Origin: Bordetella parapertussis | GTDB lineage: Bacteria; Pseudomonadota; Gammaproteobacteria; Burkholderiales; Burkholderiaceae_C | Reading direction: 5' to 3' | Length of the DNA: 64,000 nt | Assembly: GCA_945861305.1 (NCBI GenBank) | Contig: CAMATW010000009.1 | Span: forward strand, 1-64,000 | Shown here: piece after piece, positions 34,135-43,370 of the stretch | Numbering within the stretch: position 1 is the stretch's first letter | Layout: every line of letters starts with the position of its first letter | The notes under the pieces: generated by a model | What the model was told of the DNA's origin: nothing | The model's database searches: none | Seen by the model: only the letters and a program-made list of their open reading frames with translations | Program-made: the position numbers and the translations under genes

Positions 34135-35943
34135 ATGGCAAATATCGATATTCAAGTACCCGACATCGGCGACTTTGACGAAGTGGCCGTCATCGAAATG
34201 CTGGTCAAAGTGGGCGACACAGTTACGGTAGACCAAGGCCTGATCACTGTGGAGAGCGACAAAGCCTCGATGGAAATTCCTTCTTCCCATGCGGGAGTCG
34301 TGAGCGCCATTAAAGTGAAGTTGGGTGACAAGGTGAAACAGGGATCTGTGGTGTTGACCCTGGAGGCTGCTTCGGCCTCCGGCCTCGCAGTGACACCGCC
34401 TGTCATTGCGAGCGAAGCGAAGCAAACTCCCGTCATTGCAATCGAAGCGAAGCAATCCCGTGACTTCGACCTTCTGGTCTTAGGCAGCGGGCCTGGCGGC
34501 TACAGCGCAGCGTTTCGTGCAGCTGACCTTGGCCTCAAAGTCGCGCTCGTCGAGCGTTACGCCGAGTTGGGTGGCGTGTGTTTGAACGTGGGTTGTATTC
34601 CCTCCAAAGCCTTGCTGCATGTGGCGGCCGTCATGGACGAGGTGAGCCACTTGTCGGCCGTGGGCATAGACTTTGGCAAGCCCAAGGTGAACATTGACAG
34701 CTTGCGTGGCCACAAAGAAAAAGTCATCAGCAAGCTGACCGGTGGTTTGGCTGCCATGGCCAAGATGCGCAAAGTGACCGTGCTGCGTGGCTATGGCGTG
34801 TTTGTCGACGCAAACCATGTGTCGGTTGAAGAAACCTTGGGCAAAGCGCAAGACAAAACCGGCAAGACTCAGGTGGTGAGCTTCAAAACCTGCATCATCG
34901 CGGCCGGCAGCCAAGTCGTGCATTTGCCTTTCATGCCCGACGACCCCAGAGTGGTCGACAGCACTGGCGCGTTGCAATTAGCCAAGACCGCCAAGCGTAT
35001 GTTGATCGTGGGTGGTGGCATCATCGGTTTGGAGATGGGCACCGTCTACAGCACGCTGGGCGCAAGGCTGGACGTGGTGGAAATGATGGACGGTCTGATG
35101 CAAGGCGCGGACCGCGACTTGGTGAAGGTGTGGCAAAAAATGAATGCACCGCGCTTTGACAACATCATGCTGAAAACCAAAACCGTGTCCGCCAGAGCCA
35201 TGGCCAAGGGGATCGAGGTGGCGTTTGAAGGCGAGAGCGCTCCCGCGCCCCAGTTGTATGACTTGGTGTTGCAAGCCGTGGGTCGTACACCGAACGGCAA
35301 GAAGATTGCCGCTGACAAGGCGGGTGTTGCGGTGACCGAGCGCGGCTTCATCGATGTGGACAAGCAAATGCGTACCAATGTGCCGCACATCTTTGCCATT
35401 GGCGATGTCGTGGGCCAGCCCATGTTGGCCCACAAGGCGGTGCATGAGGGCCATGTGGCCGCCGAGGTGATTGCCGGTGAATTGCTGGACAAGCATGAGC
35501 TCGCCTGTGCCAGTTTTGATGCACGTGTCATCCCTTCTGTGGCTTACACCGACCCCGAGGTGGCGTGGGTGGGTCTCACAGAAGACCAAGCTAAATCGCA
35601 AGGCATCAAGGTGAAGAAAGGCTTATTCCCTTGGGCGGCTTCAGGTCGCGCCATCGCCAACGGGCGTGACGAAGGCTTTACCAAGCTTTTGTTCGACGAC
35701 TCTGAAGAAGGTTCAGGCAGCGGCCATGCTGGCCGGGGCCACGGCAAGATCTTGGGCGGCGGCATCGTCGGCACCCATGCGGGCGACATGATTGGTGAGA
35801 TCGCGCTGGCCATCGAGATGGGCGCAGATGCTGTGGATATCGGTAAAACCATCCACCCACACCCGACGCTTGGCGAAAGCATCGGCATGGCGGCTGAAGT
35901 GGCACATGGCAGTTGTACGGATTTGCCGCCAGTCCGCAAGTAA
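34135..35943 (+). CDS. lpdA: Dihydrolipoamide dehydrogenase with N-terminal lipoyl domain (E3)
   Basis: A 602-residue E3 subunit with an extra lipoyl domain at residues 1-80 (Lys in VESDKASMEIPSS), a form found in many betaproteobacteria. The flavoprotein part begins at DLLVLGSGPGGYSAAFRAADLG, with the redox-active disulfide in [16 protein letters not shown], the NAD site IVGGGIIGLEMG and the dimer-interface HPHPTLGESIGMAAE containing the catalytic His. It reoxidises dihydrolipoyl groups with NAD+. The linker after the lipoyl domain encodes two copies of the same repeat seen in aceF. It begins 14 bases after aceF. Confidence 0.96.
   Translation: MANIDIQVPDIGDFDEVAVIEMLVKVGDTVTVDQGLITVESDKASMEIPSSHAGVVSAIKVKLGDKVKQGSVVLTLEAASASGLAVTPPVIASEAKQTPVIAIEAKQSRDFDLLVLGSGPGGYSAAFRAADLGLKVALVERYAELGGVCLNVGCIPSKALLHVAAVMDEVSHLSAVGIDFGKPKVNIDSLRGHKEKVISKLTGGLAAMAKMRKVTVLRGYGVFVDANHVSVEETLGKAQDKTGKTQVVSFKTCIIAAGSQVVHLPFMPDDPRVVDSTGALQLAKTAKRMLIVGGGIIGLEMGTVYSTLGARLDVVEMMDGLMQGADRDLVKVWQKMNAPRFDNIMLKTKTVSARAMAKGIEVAFEGESAPAPQLYDLVLQAVGRTPNGKKIAADKAGVAVTERGFIDVDKQMRTNVPHIFAIGDVVGQPMLAHKAVHEGHVAAEVIAGELLDKHELACASFDARVIPSVAYTDPEVAWVGLTEDQAKSQGIKVKKGLFPWAASGRAIANGRDEGFTKLLFDDSEEGSGSGHAGRGHGKILGGGIVGTHAGDMIGEIALAIEMGADAVDIGKTIHPHPTLGESIGMAAEVAHGSCTDLPPVRK
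34402..34458 (+). repeat. Two tandem half-copies of the dispersed repeat inside lpdA
   Basis: GTCATTGCGAGCGAAGCGAA (from 34402) and GTCATTGCAATCGAAGCGAA (from 34432) are 30 bases apart and lie in the linker between the lipoyl and flavoprotein domains. Each corresponds to the left half of the palindromic element in aceF. They are translated as VIASEAKQ and VIAIEAKQ without breaking the frame. Confidence 0.85.
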
Positions 35944-35973
35944 AGCATTGAAATTTTCGGGTATGTTGGCGTC

Positions 35974-36585
35974 ATGATCCAACCCCTTCTCTACACCTAC
36001 CGCCGCTGCCCCTACGCCATGCGCGCTCGAATGGCCTTGCTGCAAGCGGGTGTGGCTTTCCAAGCGCATGAAGTGTCATTGCGCGCTAAGCCGCACGCCA
36101 TGTTGGAACTGTCGCCCAAGGGGACGGTGCCGGTGTTGCTGCTGCCCACAGGCGAGGTTCTAGAGCAAAGCTTGGACATCATGAGGTGGGCCTTTGCACA
36201 GACCGGCGACCAAGACACCTGGTGGGCGAAGGCGCAAACGCCTGCCAATCAGTCTTTGTGGTCCGCTTGTGACACCGAATTCAAACACCACTTAGACCGT
36301 TACAAATACCCGCAGCGTTACAGCGACGCATTGGGGGCCGAGCACCATGCACGGCAAGGTGTTCTTTTGCTGTTAGAACCCTTAGATGCGCAATTGAAAG
36401 ACCAGCCCCAACTGGGAGGCGTCACCCCTTGCGCGGCGGACATCGGTATTTTTCCGTTTGTGCGCCAGTTTGCAGCGGTCAACCCTGAATGGTTTGAGGC
36501 CTTGCCTTTGCCAGCTGTAAAGGCTTGGTTGGGGCAGTGGTTGGTGCACCCCTTGTTTGAAAAGGCGATGGTCAAAACAGCATGA
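35974..36585 (+). CDS. Glutathione S-transferase family protein
   Basis: A 203-residue protein with an N-terminal thioredoxin-like domain beginning LLYTYRRCPYAMRARMALL, where the Cys of CPYA is the likely active residue. It continues with SPKGTVPVLLL and an ESLD-like EQSLDIM motif for glutathione. The C-terminal domain is all-helical. It resembles glutaredoxin 2/GST-like proteins. Substrate unknown. It lies 30 bases after lpdA but is probably independent of it. Its end overlaps the convergent cytochrome b561 gene by 14 bases. Confidence 0.85.
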   Translation: MIQPLLYTYRRCPYAMRARMALLQAGVAFQAHEVSLRAKPHAMLELSPKGTVPVLLLPTGEVLEQSLDIMRWAFAQTGDQDTWWAKAQTPANQSLWSACDTEFKHHLDRYKYPQRYSDALGAEHHARQGVLLLLEPLDAQLKDQPQLGGVTPCAADIGIFPFVRQFAAVNPEWFEALPLPAVKAWLGQWLVHPLFEKAMVKTA

Positions 36586-37234
36586 AGGCGGCGATAACCA
36601 GCGCTATTGCGGCAAATATCGCCAAAGCCCACAAACGCCGACGCCATGTGTCAACAGAGGCCACGGCGGCAACAGGCCACTGCCGCATACCGTGCCACAT
36701 GGTTTGAATCAAGGCTTGGCGCTTGACCAAGGTGTAAAAAAGTACCGCCACCAGATGCAAAACGATGAGGCCAAGCAACACACCTTTGCCCACATCGGCG
36801 TGGTAACTGGTGAACCAAGACACCCAAGCAGAGGGCAGCAGCGGTGTAAGCTGGCCGCTAAAACCCGCATCGTCGTCGCTTCCCAAGCCGCTGGCCACTT
36901 GTAACAACAACAACAGCAAAAACGCATACACCGACCACGCACCCAAGGGGCTGTGACCAGGCTGCGCAACCAAGGACTCGGAGGACGACAGGTAGTCTCG
37001 CGTACGCCGCCACGAAGGCACAAAGGACGCAAAGCGCGACCAATGTCCGCCGATGAAGCCCCACACCAACCTGAACAGGCACAGCGCCAAAATCGCATAA
37101 CCAAAGCGGCTGTGCAAAACCATGTCTTCGGCGATCCACACGCTGTAAAACGACCCGCAGACTGCCAAAAGCAAACCCCAATGGAAAACCCGTGTGGGTA
37201 AGTCCCATACCTTCACGCTAAACTTCGTAGACAT
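36572..37234 (-). CDS. Cytochrome b561 / Ni-Fe hydrogenase-type cytochrome b domain protein
   Basis: A 220-residue membrane protein with about five helices. Conserved residues of diheme cytochrome b proteins are visible: VWDLPTRVFHWGLLL, then HSRFGYAILALCLFRLVWGFIGGHW, SYHADVGKGVLLGLIVLHLVAVLFYTLV. Histidines in HW, SRFG..., HAD and LHL are candidate haem ligands. It would transfer electrons across the inner membrane. It is divergent from a cytochrome c' gene, its probable redox partner. Confidence 0.87.
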   Translation of the reverse strand: MSTKFSVKVWDLPTRVFHWGLLLAVCGSFYSVWIAEDMVLHSRFGYAILALCLFRLVWGFIGGHWSRFASFVPSWRRTRDYLSSSESLVAQPGHSPLGAWSVYAFLLLLLLQVASGLGSDDDAGFSGQLTPLLPSAWVSWFTSYHADVGKGVLLGLIVLHLVAVLFYTLVKRQALIQTMWHGMRQWPVAAVASVDTWRRRLWALAIFAAIALVIAAFMLF

Positions 37235-37251
37235 TTCTAAAGGGACCTTTC

Positions 37252-37707
37252 ATGAAATTTCTTTCTCTTGCTTCGATCTTACTCATCGGCAGTTTCAGTT
37301 TGTCTCCTGCACAAGCCCAGTTCGCCAAAGCCGAGGACGCGATCAAATACCGCCAAAGTGCTTTGGCTGTGATGGGTGCGCATTTCGGTCGCTTGGCTGG
37401 CATGGCACAGGGCAAAATTCCTTTTGACGCCAAAGCCGCTGCCGACAACGCCGCTGTGGTGGAGTTCATGGCCAAGTTGCCATGGACCGCGTTTGGCGAA
37501 GGCACCGACCAAGGCGGCAATACCAAGGCCAAGCCTGAGGTGTGGTCGGACAACGCTAAATTCAAAGATGCGGCTGACAAAATGCAAGCTGAAGTGGTCA
37601 AGCTCGGTGCTGCTGCCAAAACCGGTAAGTTAGACGACTTGAAAGCGGCTGTGAGTGCAACTGGTGGCACTTGCAAAAACTGTCACGATAATTTCCGCAA
37701 CAAATAA
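37252..37707 (+). CDS. Cytochrome c'
   Basis: A 151-residue secreted protein with a signal peptide (FLSLASILLIGSFSLSPAQA). The single haem motif CKNCHDNF lies at the C-terminus, the placement typical of class II cytochromes, with a four-helix bundle before it: AIKYRQSALAVMGAHFGRLA at the start. Cytochromes c' bind NO and serve in nitrosative defence or electron transfer in the periplasm. It is divergent from the cytochrome b561 gene with only 17 bases between start codons, so they share regulatory DNA. Confidence 0.92.
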   Translation: MKFLSLASILLIGSFSLSPAQAQFAKAEDAIKYRQSALAVMGAHFGRLAGMAQGKIPFDAKAAADNAAVVEFMAKLPWTAFGEGTDQGGNTKAKPEVWSDNAKFKDAADKMQAEVVKLGAAAKTGKLDDLKAAVSATGGTCKNCHDNFRNK

Positions 37708-37714
37708 ATCAGCT

Positions 37715-38134
37715 TCAACCTGGATGTTGAATCGCCGAACTCGATGAGAGTAATTCGGTAATCAATTCTATGATGGCGGTGCTGTTGGCGGAGTAGGGAT
37801 CAAACTCTGGGTGCTTCATGGCTACCATGGGGTCGTCAATGCTGAGGTTCACCAGCGCCATGGACCACTCCTTGAATTGCCGAGATTCAACCTCACCAAA
37901 GTGGACGATCTCGGTCTGGCTGTGGCGGTTGTCAGCAACGATGCGTCGGAATAGCCCATTGACCACGCTTCGCTCGCCTTCGAGCACTTGCACATACAAA
38001 CCTTTGCCTTGGCACAGCACGCCAGTGAGGTTGTGTGCCTTGTTATAGGCCCGTGCTGTTTCCAAAATCTGGGTGGTGACGGTGGTGGTCTGTGGACCGA
38101 CCGCTCGGCTGATGTAGATCAAACGTGTAAGCAT
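37715..38134 (-). CDS. BLUF-domain blue-light receptor
   Basis: A 139-residue protein made almost only of a BLUF domain. LTRLIYISRAVG holds the conserved Tyr, AYNKAHNLTGVLC the Asn, and GLYVQVLEGERSVVNGLF the key Gln. FGEVESRQFKEWSMALV supplies the Trp/Met of the last strand. All flavin-network residues appear present, so it should bind FAD and sense blue light. There is no output domain; only a short C-terminal helix follows, so signalling is by protein contact. ATG 38134 is preferred to a TTG nine bases earlier. It begins nine bases after the aminotransferase stop, on the same strand. Confidence 0.92.
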   Translation of the reverse strand: MLTRLIYISRAVGPQTTTVTTQILETARAYNKAHNLTGVLCQGKGLYVQVLEGERSVVNGLFRRIVADNRHSQTEIVHFGEVESRQFKEWSMALVNLSIDDPMVAMKHPEFDPYSANSTAIIELITELLSSSSAIQHPG

Positions 38135-38143
38135 GAGGGGCAA

Positions 38144-39493
38144 TCAATGGGTTTCTTGTAAGGCTTCGCCGAGGGCTTGAACCAGACTGTCGATTTGGTT
38201 TTTTTCGATGATAAAGGGTGGAGCGAGCTGAACCGTGTCGCCGCCATAGCGCACATAAAAGCCTTTGTCCCAGCATTTCATGGCAACTTCATAGGGGCGT
38301 TTGGCAGGCTCACCTGGCACGGCCTCTAAGGTAAAGCCTGCGGCCAATCCGTAGTTGCGAATATCGGTGACGTGGCGTACGCCTTTCAAGCTATGCACCG
38401 CGGCTTCAAAGTAAGGTGCCAAAGCGTTCACCCGGGAAAGCATGTCTTCTTTCACCAATACGTTTAATGCGGCCAAGCCCACAGCGCAGGCCACAGGGTG
38501 GGCCGAGTAGGTGTAACCATGGGCGAACTCGAGCATGTACTCGGGGCCGCCTTGCGCCATGAAGGTGTTGTAGATGTCAGCGCTTGCCAGGACCGCGCCT
38601 AAGGGCTGGGTGCCATTGGTGATTTGCTTGGCCACGTTCATGATGTCAGGTGTGACGCCAAAGGACTCTGCGCCGGTGTAACTGCCACAGCGCCCGAAAC
38701 CGGTGATGACTTCGTCAAAGATCAGCAAGATGTTGTGGGCGGTGCAGATTTCGCGAATGCGCTGTAAATAGCCTACCGGCGGAATGACCACCCCTGAAGA
38801 GCCCGAGAAAGGCTCGATGATGACGGCCGCAATATTGGAGGCGTCGTGCAAGGCAATCAAGCGCAAAAGTTCTTCTGCCAAATGCACACCGTGGGTAGGC
38901 ATGCCTTTGGAGAAAGCGTTTTCGGGCAACTGTGTGTGCGGCAGGTGATCGGCCTCGACACCTTGCCCAAAGGTTTTGCGGTTGCCGGGCATGCCGCCCA
39001 CCGATATGCCGCCAAAGTTCACACCGTGGTAGCCTTTTTCGCGGCCAATAAAGCGGGTTTTGCTGCCCATGCCTTTGGCTCGCCAATAAGCGCGGGCCAT
39101 TTTCAAAGAGGTGTCTGCGGCCTCAGAGCCTGAGCCTGTGAAGAACACATAGTCGAGGCCATCAGGGGTAAGGGCTTTCAAGCGGTTGGCTAATTCGAAG
39201 GACTTGGCATGGCCGTGTTGAAACGCGGGGGAGTAATCCAGCGTTGCCATTTGGTGTGCTGCGGCTTCCACCAGCTCGGGACGCGAGTGACCCAGTCCGC
39301 AACACCACAGTCCCGACAAGCCGTCCAAGATTTGGCGCCCGTCCACATCGGTGTAATACACCCCCTTGGCACTGGCGATCAAGCGCGGCTTGGCTTTGAA
39401 GTTTCGGTTGCCTGTAAAGGGCATCCAGTGCGCTTCCAAGAAAGCTTGGTCATAGGGCGTTGAGCTTGTCATGGGTACATCATTGAGCTTCAT
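38144..39493 (-). CDS. Class III aminotransferase (beta-alanine/omega-amino acid:pyruvate type)
   Basis: A 449-residue PLP enzyme. Features are HWMPFTGNRNFKAKPRLI at the N-terminus, GLSGLWCCGLGH, FFTGSGSEAADTSLKMAR for phosphate binding, LIFDEVITGFGRCG with the PLP-binding Asp, and the Schiff-base Lys in VAKQITNGTQPLGAV. The pattern closely follows omega-amino acid:pyruvate transaminases that deaminate beta-alanine or similar amines. It is followed closely by the BLUF gene. Confidence 0.92.
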   Translation of the reverse strand: MKLNDVPMTSSTPYDQAFLEAHWMPFTGNRNFKAKPRLIASAKGVYYTDVDGRQILDGLSGLWCCGLGHSRPELVEAAAHQMATLDYSPAFQHGHAKSFELANRLKALTPDGLDYVFFTGSGSEAADTSLKMARAYWRAKGMGSKTRFIGREKGYHGVNFGGISVGGMPGNRKTFGQGVEADHLPHTQLPENAFSKGMPTHGVHLAEELLRLIALHDASNIAAVIIEPFSGSSGVVIPPVGYLQRIREICTAHNILLIFDEVITGFGRCGSYTGAESFGVTPDIMNVAKQITNGTQPLGAVLASADIYNTFMAQGGPEYMLEFAHGYTYSAHPVACAVGLAALNVLVKEDMLSRVNALAPYFEAAVHSLKGVRHVTDIRNYGLAAGFTLEAVPGEPAKRPYEVAMKCWDKGFYVRYGGDTVQLAPPFIIEKNQIDSLVQALGEALQETH

Positions 39494-39495
39494 GC

Positions 39496-41025
39496 TTATC
39501 TCCTGCGGCCGCCGCCGCCAAGCAAACTACCTAAAACGCCGCGCACAATTTCGCGGCCAATGGCCGAGCCAACGGTGCGAACCGCACTTTTCACCACCAG
39601 TTGCGCAACACCGTCGCGCTTGCCGCCTCTGGGGCCGGAACTGCCAAACAACATTTCAGAGACGCCAGCCATCAAGCCGCCACCTTCTTCGGTTTGCGCG
39701 GCTTTGATTTGCGCTTGGTTTTGTTGCACCGCCTTGTCATCCATGGCGGGCGCGCGACCTTTGATCATCTCGTAGGCCGACTCACGGTCCACGGTTTTTT
39801 CGTACACACCCGCCACCAGCGAGCTTTGCAGCAAAGCTTGGCGTTGTTCTGAAGTGATGGGGCCGAGTTGGCTGCCAGGCGGCAGCACATAGACGCGCTC
39901 GGTTTCGCTCGGGCGCCCCTTGGCGTCGAGCAAGCTGACCAGCGCCTCGCCCACGGCCAAATCGGTGATGGCCGCTTCAATGTCCAAGCCTTTTTTCGGC
40001 CGCATGGTTTGCGCGGTGGCAGCCACGGCTTTTTGGTCGCGCGGCGTGAAGGCCCGCAGCACATGTTGAACACGGTTGCCCAACTGCGCCAAGACGCTGT
40101 CGGGGATGTCCAGCGGGTTTTGGGTGACGAAATACACGCCCACGCCTTTGGAGCGCACCAAGCGCACCACCAACTCGATGCGCTCGATCAAGGCCTTAGG
40201 TGCTTCGTTGAACAGCAAATGCGCTTCGTCGAAAAAGAACACCAGCTTGGGTTTGTCGGGGTCACCGATTTCGGGCAGTTGCTCGAACAACTCTGAGAGC
40301 ATCCACAGCAAAAACGTGGCGTACAAGCGCGGCGAGTTCATCAGCTTGTCGGCCGCCAAGATGTTGACCATACCGTGGCCGTTGCCATCGGTTTGCATGA
40401 AGTCATGGATGTCGAGCATGGGCTCGCCAAAAAATTTGTCGCCGCCTTGTTGCTCGATTTGCATCAAACCACGCTGTATGGCACCGATGCTGGCGGCGCT
40501 GACATTGCCATATTCGGTGGTGAACTCTTTGGCGTTGTCGCCCACATACTGCAACATGGCCCGCAGGTCTTTCAGGTCGAGCAACAACATGCCACGGTCG
40601 TCGGCGATTTTGAAAACCAAATTGAGCACGCCCTCTTGGGTGTCGTTCAAATTGAGCATGCGCCCCAAGAGCAAAGGGCCCATGTCGCTGACGGTGGCGC
40701 GAACAGGGTGGCCTTGACCGCCAAATACATCCCACAAGATGGTGGGGCAGGGCGCAAAAGCGGGGGTGTCCAAACTCCGTTCTTTCAAAATCGAGGCCAT
40801 TTTGTCGGACAGCTTGCCCATTTGGCTTAAACCCGTGAGGTCACCTTTGACGTCGGCCATGAAAACCGGCACGCCGATCCGCGAGAGGCTTTGCGCCATG
40901 GTTTGCAAGGTGACGGTTTTGCCCGAGCCGGTGGCGCCCGTGATCAGGCCGTGGCGGTTGGCCAGTTGGGGCAGTAAAAAGCAATCTGCCGAGGCGTTGC
41001 GGGCGATCAATAGGGGTTCAGACAT
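39496..41025 (-). CDS. HerA-like / DUF853 ATPase
   Basis: A 509-residue P-loop ATPase. Walker A is [15 protein letters not shown] (about residues 29-43), followed by [14 protein letters not shown], a Walker B segment [17 protein letters not shown] (near 260) and the arginine-containing [19 protein letters not shown]. The C-terminus is Gly/Arg-rich (GGGGRRR). DUF853 proteins are relatives of HerA and FtsK; function in bacteria is unknown, possibly DNA processing. ATG 41025 is chosen, nine codons inside the open frame. It lies two bases upstream of the aminotransferase gene on the same strand. Confidence 0.88.
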   Translation of the reverse strand: MSEPLLIARNASADCFLLPQLANRHGLITGATGSGKTVTLQTMAQSLSRIGVPVFMADVKGDLTGLSQMGKLSDKMASILKERSLDTPAFAPCPTILWDVFGGQGHPVRATVSDMGPLLLGRMLNLNDTQEGVLNLVFKIADDRGMLLLDLKDLRAMLQYVGDNAKEFTTEYGNVSAASIGAIQRGLMQIEQQGGDKFFGEPMLDIHDFMQTDGNGHGMVNILAADKLMNSPRLYATFLLWMLSELFEQLPEIGDPDKPKLVFFFDEAHLLFNEAPKALIERIELVVRLVRSKGVGVYFVTQNPLDIPDSVLAQLGNRVQHVLRAFTPRDQKAVAATAQTMRPKKGLDIEAAITDLAVGEALVSLLDAKGRPSETERVYVLPPGSQLGPITSEQRQALLQSSLVAGVYEKTVDRESAYEMIKGRAPAMDDKAVQQNQAQIKAAQTEEGGGLMAGVSEMLFGSSGPRGGKRDGVAQLVVKSAVRTVGSAIGREIVRGVLGSLLGGGGRRR

Positions 41026-41094
41026 GGCGTTTCTCTGAAAAGAACAGATCAAGCGACTGCGGTTTGCGAGAAAACCGAATTGCTCAGGCCGAGC

Positions 41095-41673
41095 TTATCG
41101 CAAAGAGGCGTCGGAAACCGCGTTAGCCATCTCGGTATTGACCCGACGTGCGCCGTTAAAGCGCTTGACCCAGTAGCTTTCGCGCATGTCTTCAATGCGC
41201 ACTTCACCGCCTGGGCGTGGTGAGTGAATGAACTTGCCTTCGCCGACATAAATGCCAACATGACTGAAGGCGCGGCGCAAAGTGTTGAAAAACACCAAGT
41301 CCCCAGGCTGCAGTTCGGTTTTGTCAATTTTTTCAGTGGCTTGCGCTTGCGCCTTGGCGTTGTGCGGCAAAACCAAACCCAAGGTGTTTTCATACATGGC
41401 TTGAACAAAGCCACTGCAGTCAAAGCCTTGTAGACCCGTGCCGCCACGGCGATAGGGCACACCCAAATAGCCCATGGCATTGACCACCAAGTCAGAGGCT
41501 TGAGAGCCGACGTTTTGGCCGACTGTGCCTACTTTTTGACCAACATCCACCACTGCCTTGACCACGCCGCGCTGAATCAGCAGCAGATCGAGCTCGTCAT
41601 GCGCGGCGTTGTTGGGCGCGGCATGGGCCCCCAAAGCGCAAAGCATTGACAGTGACAGAAGGTGTTTCAGCAT
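41095..41673 (-). CDS. NlpC/P60 family endopeptidase
   Basis: A 192-residue secreted cell-wall hydrolase with a signal peptide (LKHLLSLSMLCALGAHA). The NlpC/P60 domain has the catalytic Cys in LQGFDCSGFVQAMYE, the His in FSHVGIYVGEGKFIH, and a further HSPRPGG. It cleaves peptide bonds in peptidoglycan. It is monocistronic and divergent from the acuI-like gene. Confidence 0.92.
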   Translation of the reverse strand: MLKHLLSLSMLCALGAHAAPNNAAHDELDLLLIQRGVVKAVVDVGQKVGTVGQNVGSQASDLVVNAMGYLGVPYRRGGTGLQGFDCSGFVQAMYENTLGLVLPHNAKAQAQATEKIDKTELQPGDLVFFNTLRRAFSHVGIYVGEGKFIHSPRPGGEVRIEDMRESYWVKRFNGARRVNTEMANAVSDASLR

Positions 41674-41758
41674 GGGGGGAGATCATAACCGCGTCACCCA
41701 AGGGGTTTACTGAAGCACAATCAGGGGTTTATTGTTGCCATTTGTTGATAGGAGTTTT

Positions 41759-42733
41759 ATGTTTCGCGCACTGCTACTAGAAAAAGAACCGCAATTTCAG
41801 GCCTGCGTCCAATCTTTGGATGAAAGCCGCTTACCCGAGGCCGATGTGCATGTACGCGTCGCCTATTCCACCTTGAACTACAAAGACGGCCTGGCCATCA
41901 CCAACAAAAGCCCCGTGGTAAGGGTTTGGCCCATGGTGGCGGGCATTGACGGTGCGGGCACCGTCATTTCATCCAGCCACCCCCATTGGAAAGCGGGCGA
42001 CAGTTTTGTCCACAACGGCTGGGGCGTGGGCGAAACCCACTGGGGCTGTCTGGCCGAGCAAGCGAAACTTAAAGGCGATTGGTTGGTCAAGCTTCCCGCC
42101 GCATTCACCCCGCGCCAAGCCATGGCGATTGGCACGGCAGGCTACACCGCCATGTTGTGTGTCATGTCCTTGGAGCAGCAAGGCGTTAAGCCCGGTAGCG
42201 GCGAGGTCTTGGTGACCGGTGCCACCGGCGGCGTGGGCAGCGTAGCCATCGCTTTGCTGGCAAAACTGGGTTACCAAGTGGTGGCCGCGACGGGCAAAAC
42301 CAGCGAGGAAGCCTATTTGAAAAGCTTGGGTGCGACCAGCCTGATGGACCGTGCGGAACTCTCGGCCGCTGGCAAGCCCTTCCAAAAAGAACGCTGGGCT
42401 GGCGTGGTCGACGCGGTGGGCTCGCAAACCTTGGCCAATGCGCTGGCGCAAACCCGCTACGGCGGCGCGGTGGCGGCCTGCGGCTTGGCGCAGGGCATGG
42501 ACTTGCCCACCACCGTCATGCCCTTCATTTTGCGCAACGTGCGTTTGATCGGTGTGGACTCGGTGATGGCGCCGCTGGCGCTGCGCCAGCAAGCTTGGGA
42601 GCGTTTGGCCACTGATTTGGACATCGCCAAGCTGGAAAGCATGATTGAAGAAGTTGATTTAGACCAAGCCACCGACAAAGCCCATGCGCTGATGGCGGGT
42701 CAGGTGCGCGGTCGCGTGGTGGTGAGGATTTAA
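41759..42733 (+). CDS. acuI: Acrylyl-CoA reductase (NADPH), YhdH/AcuI family
   Basis: A 324-residue medium-chain reductase. AGGAG stands just before ATG 41759. YSTLNYKDGLAITNKSPVV, GIDGAGTV, and GWGVGETHWGCLAEQAKLKGDWLV are close to AcuI and YhdH; GATGGVGSVAIALLAKLGY binds NADPH. Such enzymes reduce acryloyl-CoA to propionyl-CoA during 3-hydroxypropionate or DMSP metabolism. The downstream isochorismatase gene and prpE (propionyl-CoA synthetase) follow on the same strand, which is consistent with propionyl-CoA metabolism. Confidence 0.9.
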   Translation: MFRALLLEKEPQFQACVQSLDESRLPEADVHVRVAYSTLNYKDGLAITNKSPVVRVWPMVAGIDGAGTVISSSHPHWKAGDSFVHNGWGVGETHWGCLAEQAKLKGDWLVKLPAAFTPRQAMAIGTAGYTAMLCVMSLEQQGVKPGSGEVLVTGATGGVGSVAIALLAKLGYQVVAATGKTSEEAYLKSLGATSLMDRAELSAAGKPFQKERWAGVVDAVGSQTLANALAQTRYGGAVAACGLAQGMDLPTTVMPFILRNVRLIGVDSVMAPLALRQQAWERLATDLDIAKLESMIEEVDLDQATDKAHALMAGQVRGRVVVRI

Positions 42734-42736
42734 GCC

Positions 42737-43345
42737 ATGTTGATGGACGCAGACGACAGCCAACTGGTTTTGATCGATTACCAAGACAGGTTGCTGCCAG
42801 CCATGTTCGAGGGCCAAGCCTGCGTGGATAACGCCATGCGGCTGGCGCAAGCCGCCCATCTTTTGGGCGTGCCTGTGTGGGGTACCGAGCAAAACCCCTC
42901 AAAATTGGGCAGCTTGCCCACCGCCATGAAAGCAATGTGTACGCAAACGCTGGCCAAGATGCAGTTCAGCGCCTGCGAGGAAGGTTTGATGGAGCTTTTG
43001 CGGCCCGCCGCACACGCCAAACCAACTCAAGGCAATGCCCGCAGCCTGCCCAAGCATTTGCAAAAGCCCGCCGCGCCTGCCTCTGGCCGCTCCACCATTT
43101 TGTTGGCGGGCATCGAAGCACATGTGTGTTTGTTGCAAACCGCTTTGGACTTGCTAGAGGATGAATTTGAAGTCTGGGTGGTGACAGATGCCTGCAGTTC
43201 GCGTACAGAGCGCAACCGCGACGCTGCTTTTGACCGCCTAGCTGGTGCTGGCATCGAGTTGGTCACCACCGAAATGGTTTTGTTTGAATGGTTGCAAACC
43301 GCCGAGCATCCTCACTTCAAAGACGTCCAAGCTTTGATCAAATAA
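42737..43345 (+). CDS. Isochorismatase-family hydrolase
   Basis: A 202-residue cysteine hydrolase. The Asp is in LVLIDYQDRLLP, the Lys in the KMQFSACEEG region and the nucleophilic Cys in ILLAGIEAHVCLLQTALDLL. This triad is shared by isochorismatases, nicotinamidases and related amidases; which is not evident. It begins three bases after the acuI stop and ends 25 bases before prpE. Confidence 0.88.
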   Translation: MLMDADDSQLVLIDYQDRLLPAMFEGQACVDNAMRLAQAAHLLGVPVWGTEQNPSKLGSLPTAMKAMCTQTLAKMQFSACEEGLMELLRPAAHAKPTQGNARSLPKHLQKPAAPASGRSTILLAGIEAHVCLLQTALDLLEDEFEVWVVTDACSSRTERNRDAAFDRLAGAGIELVTTEMVLFEWLQTAEHPHFKDVQALIK

Positions 43346-43370
43346 GAAGAACCCAAAAGGGGGAGACACG

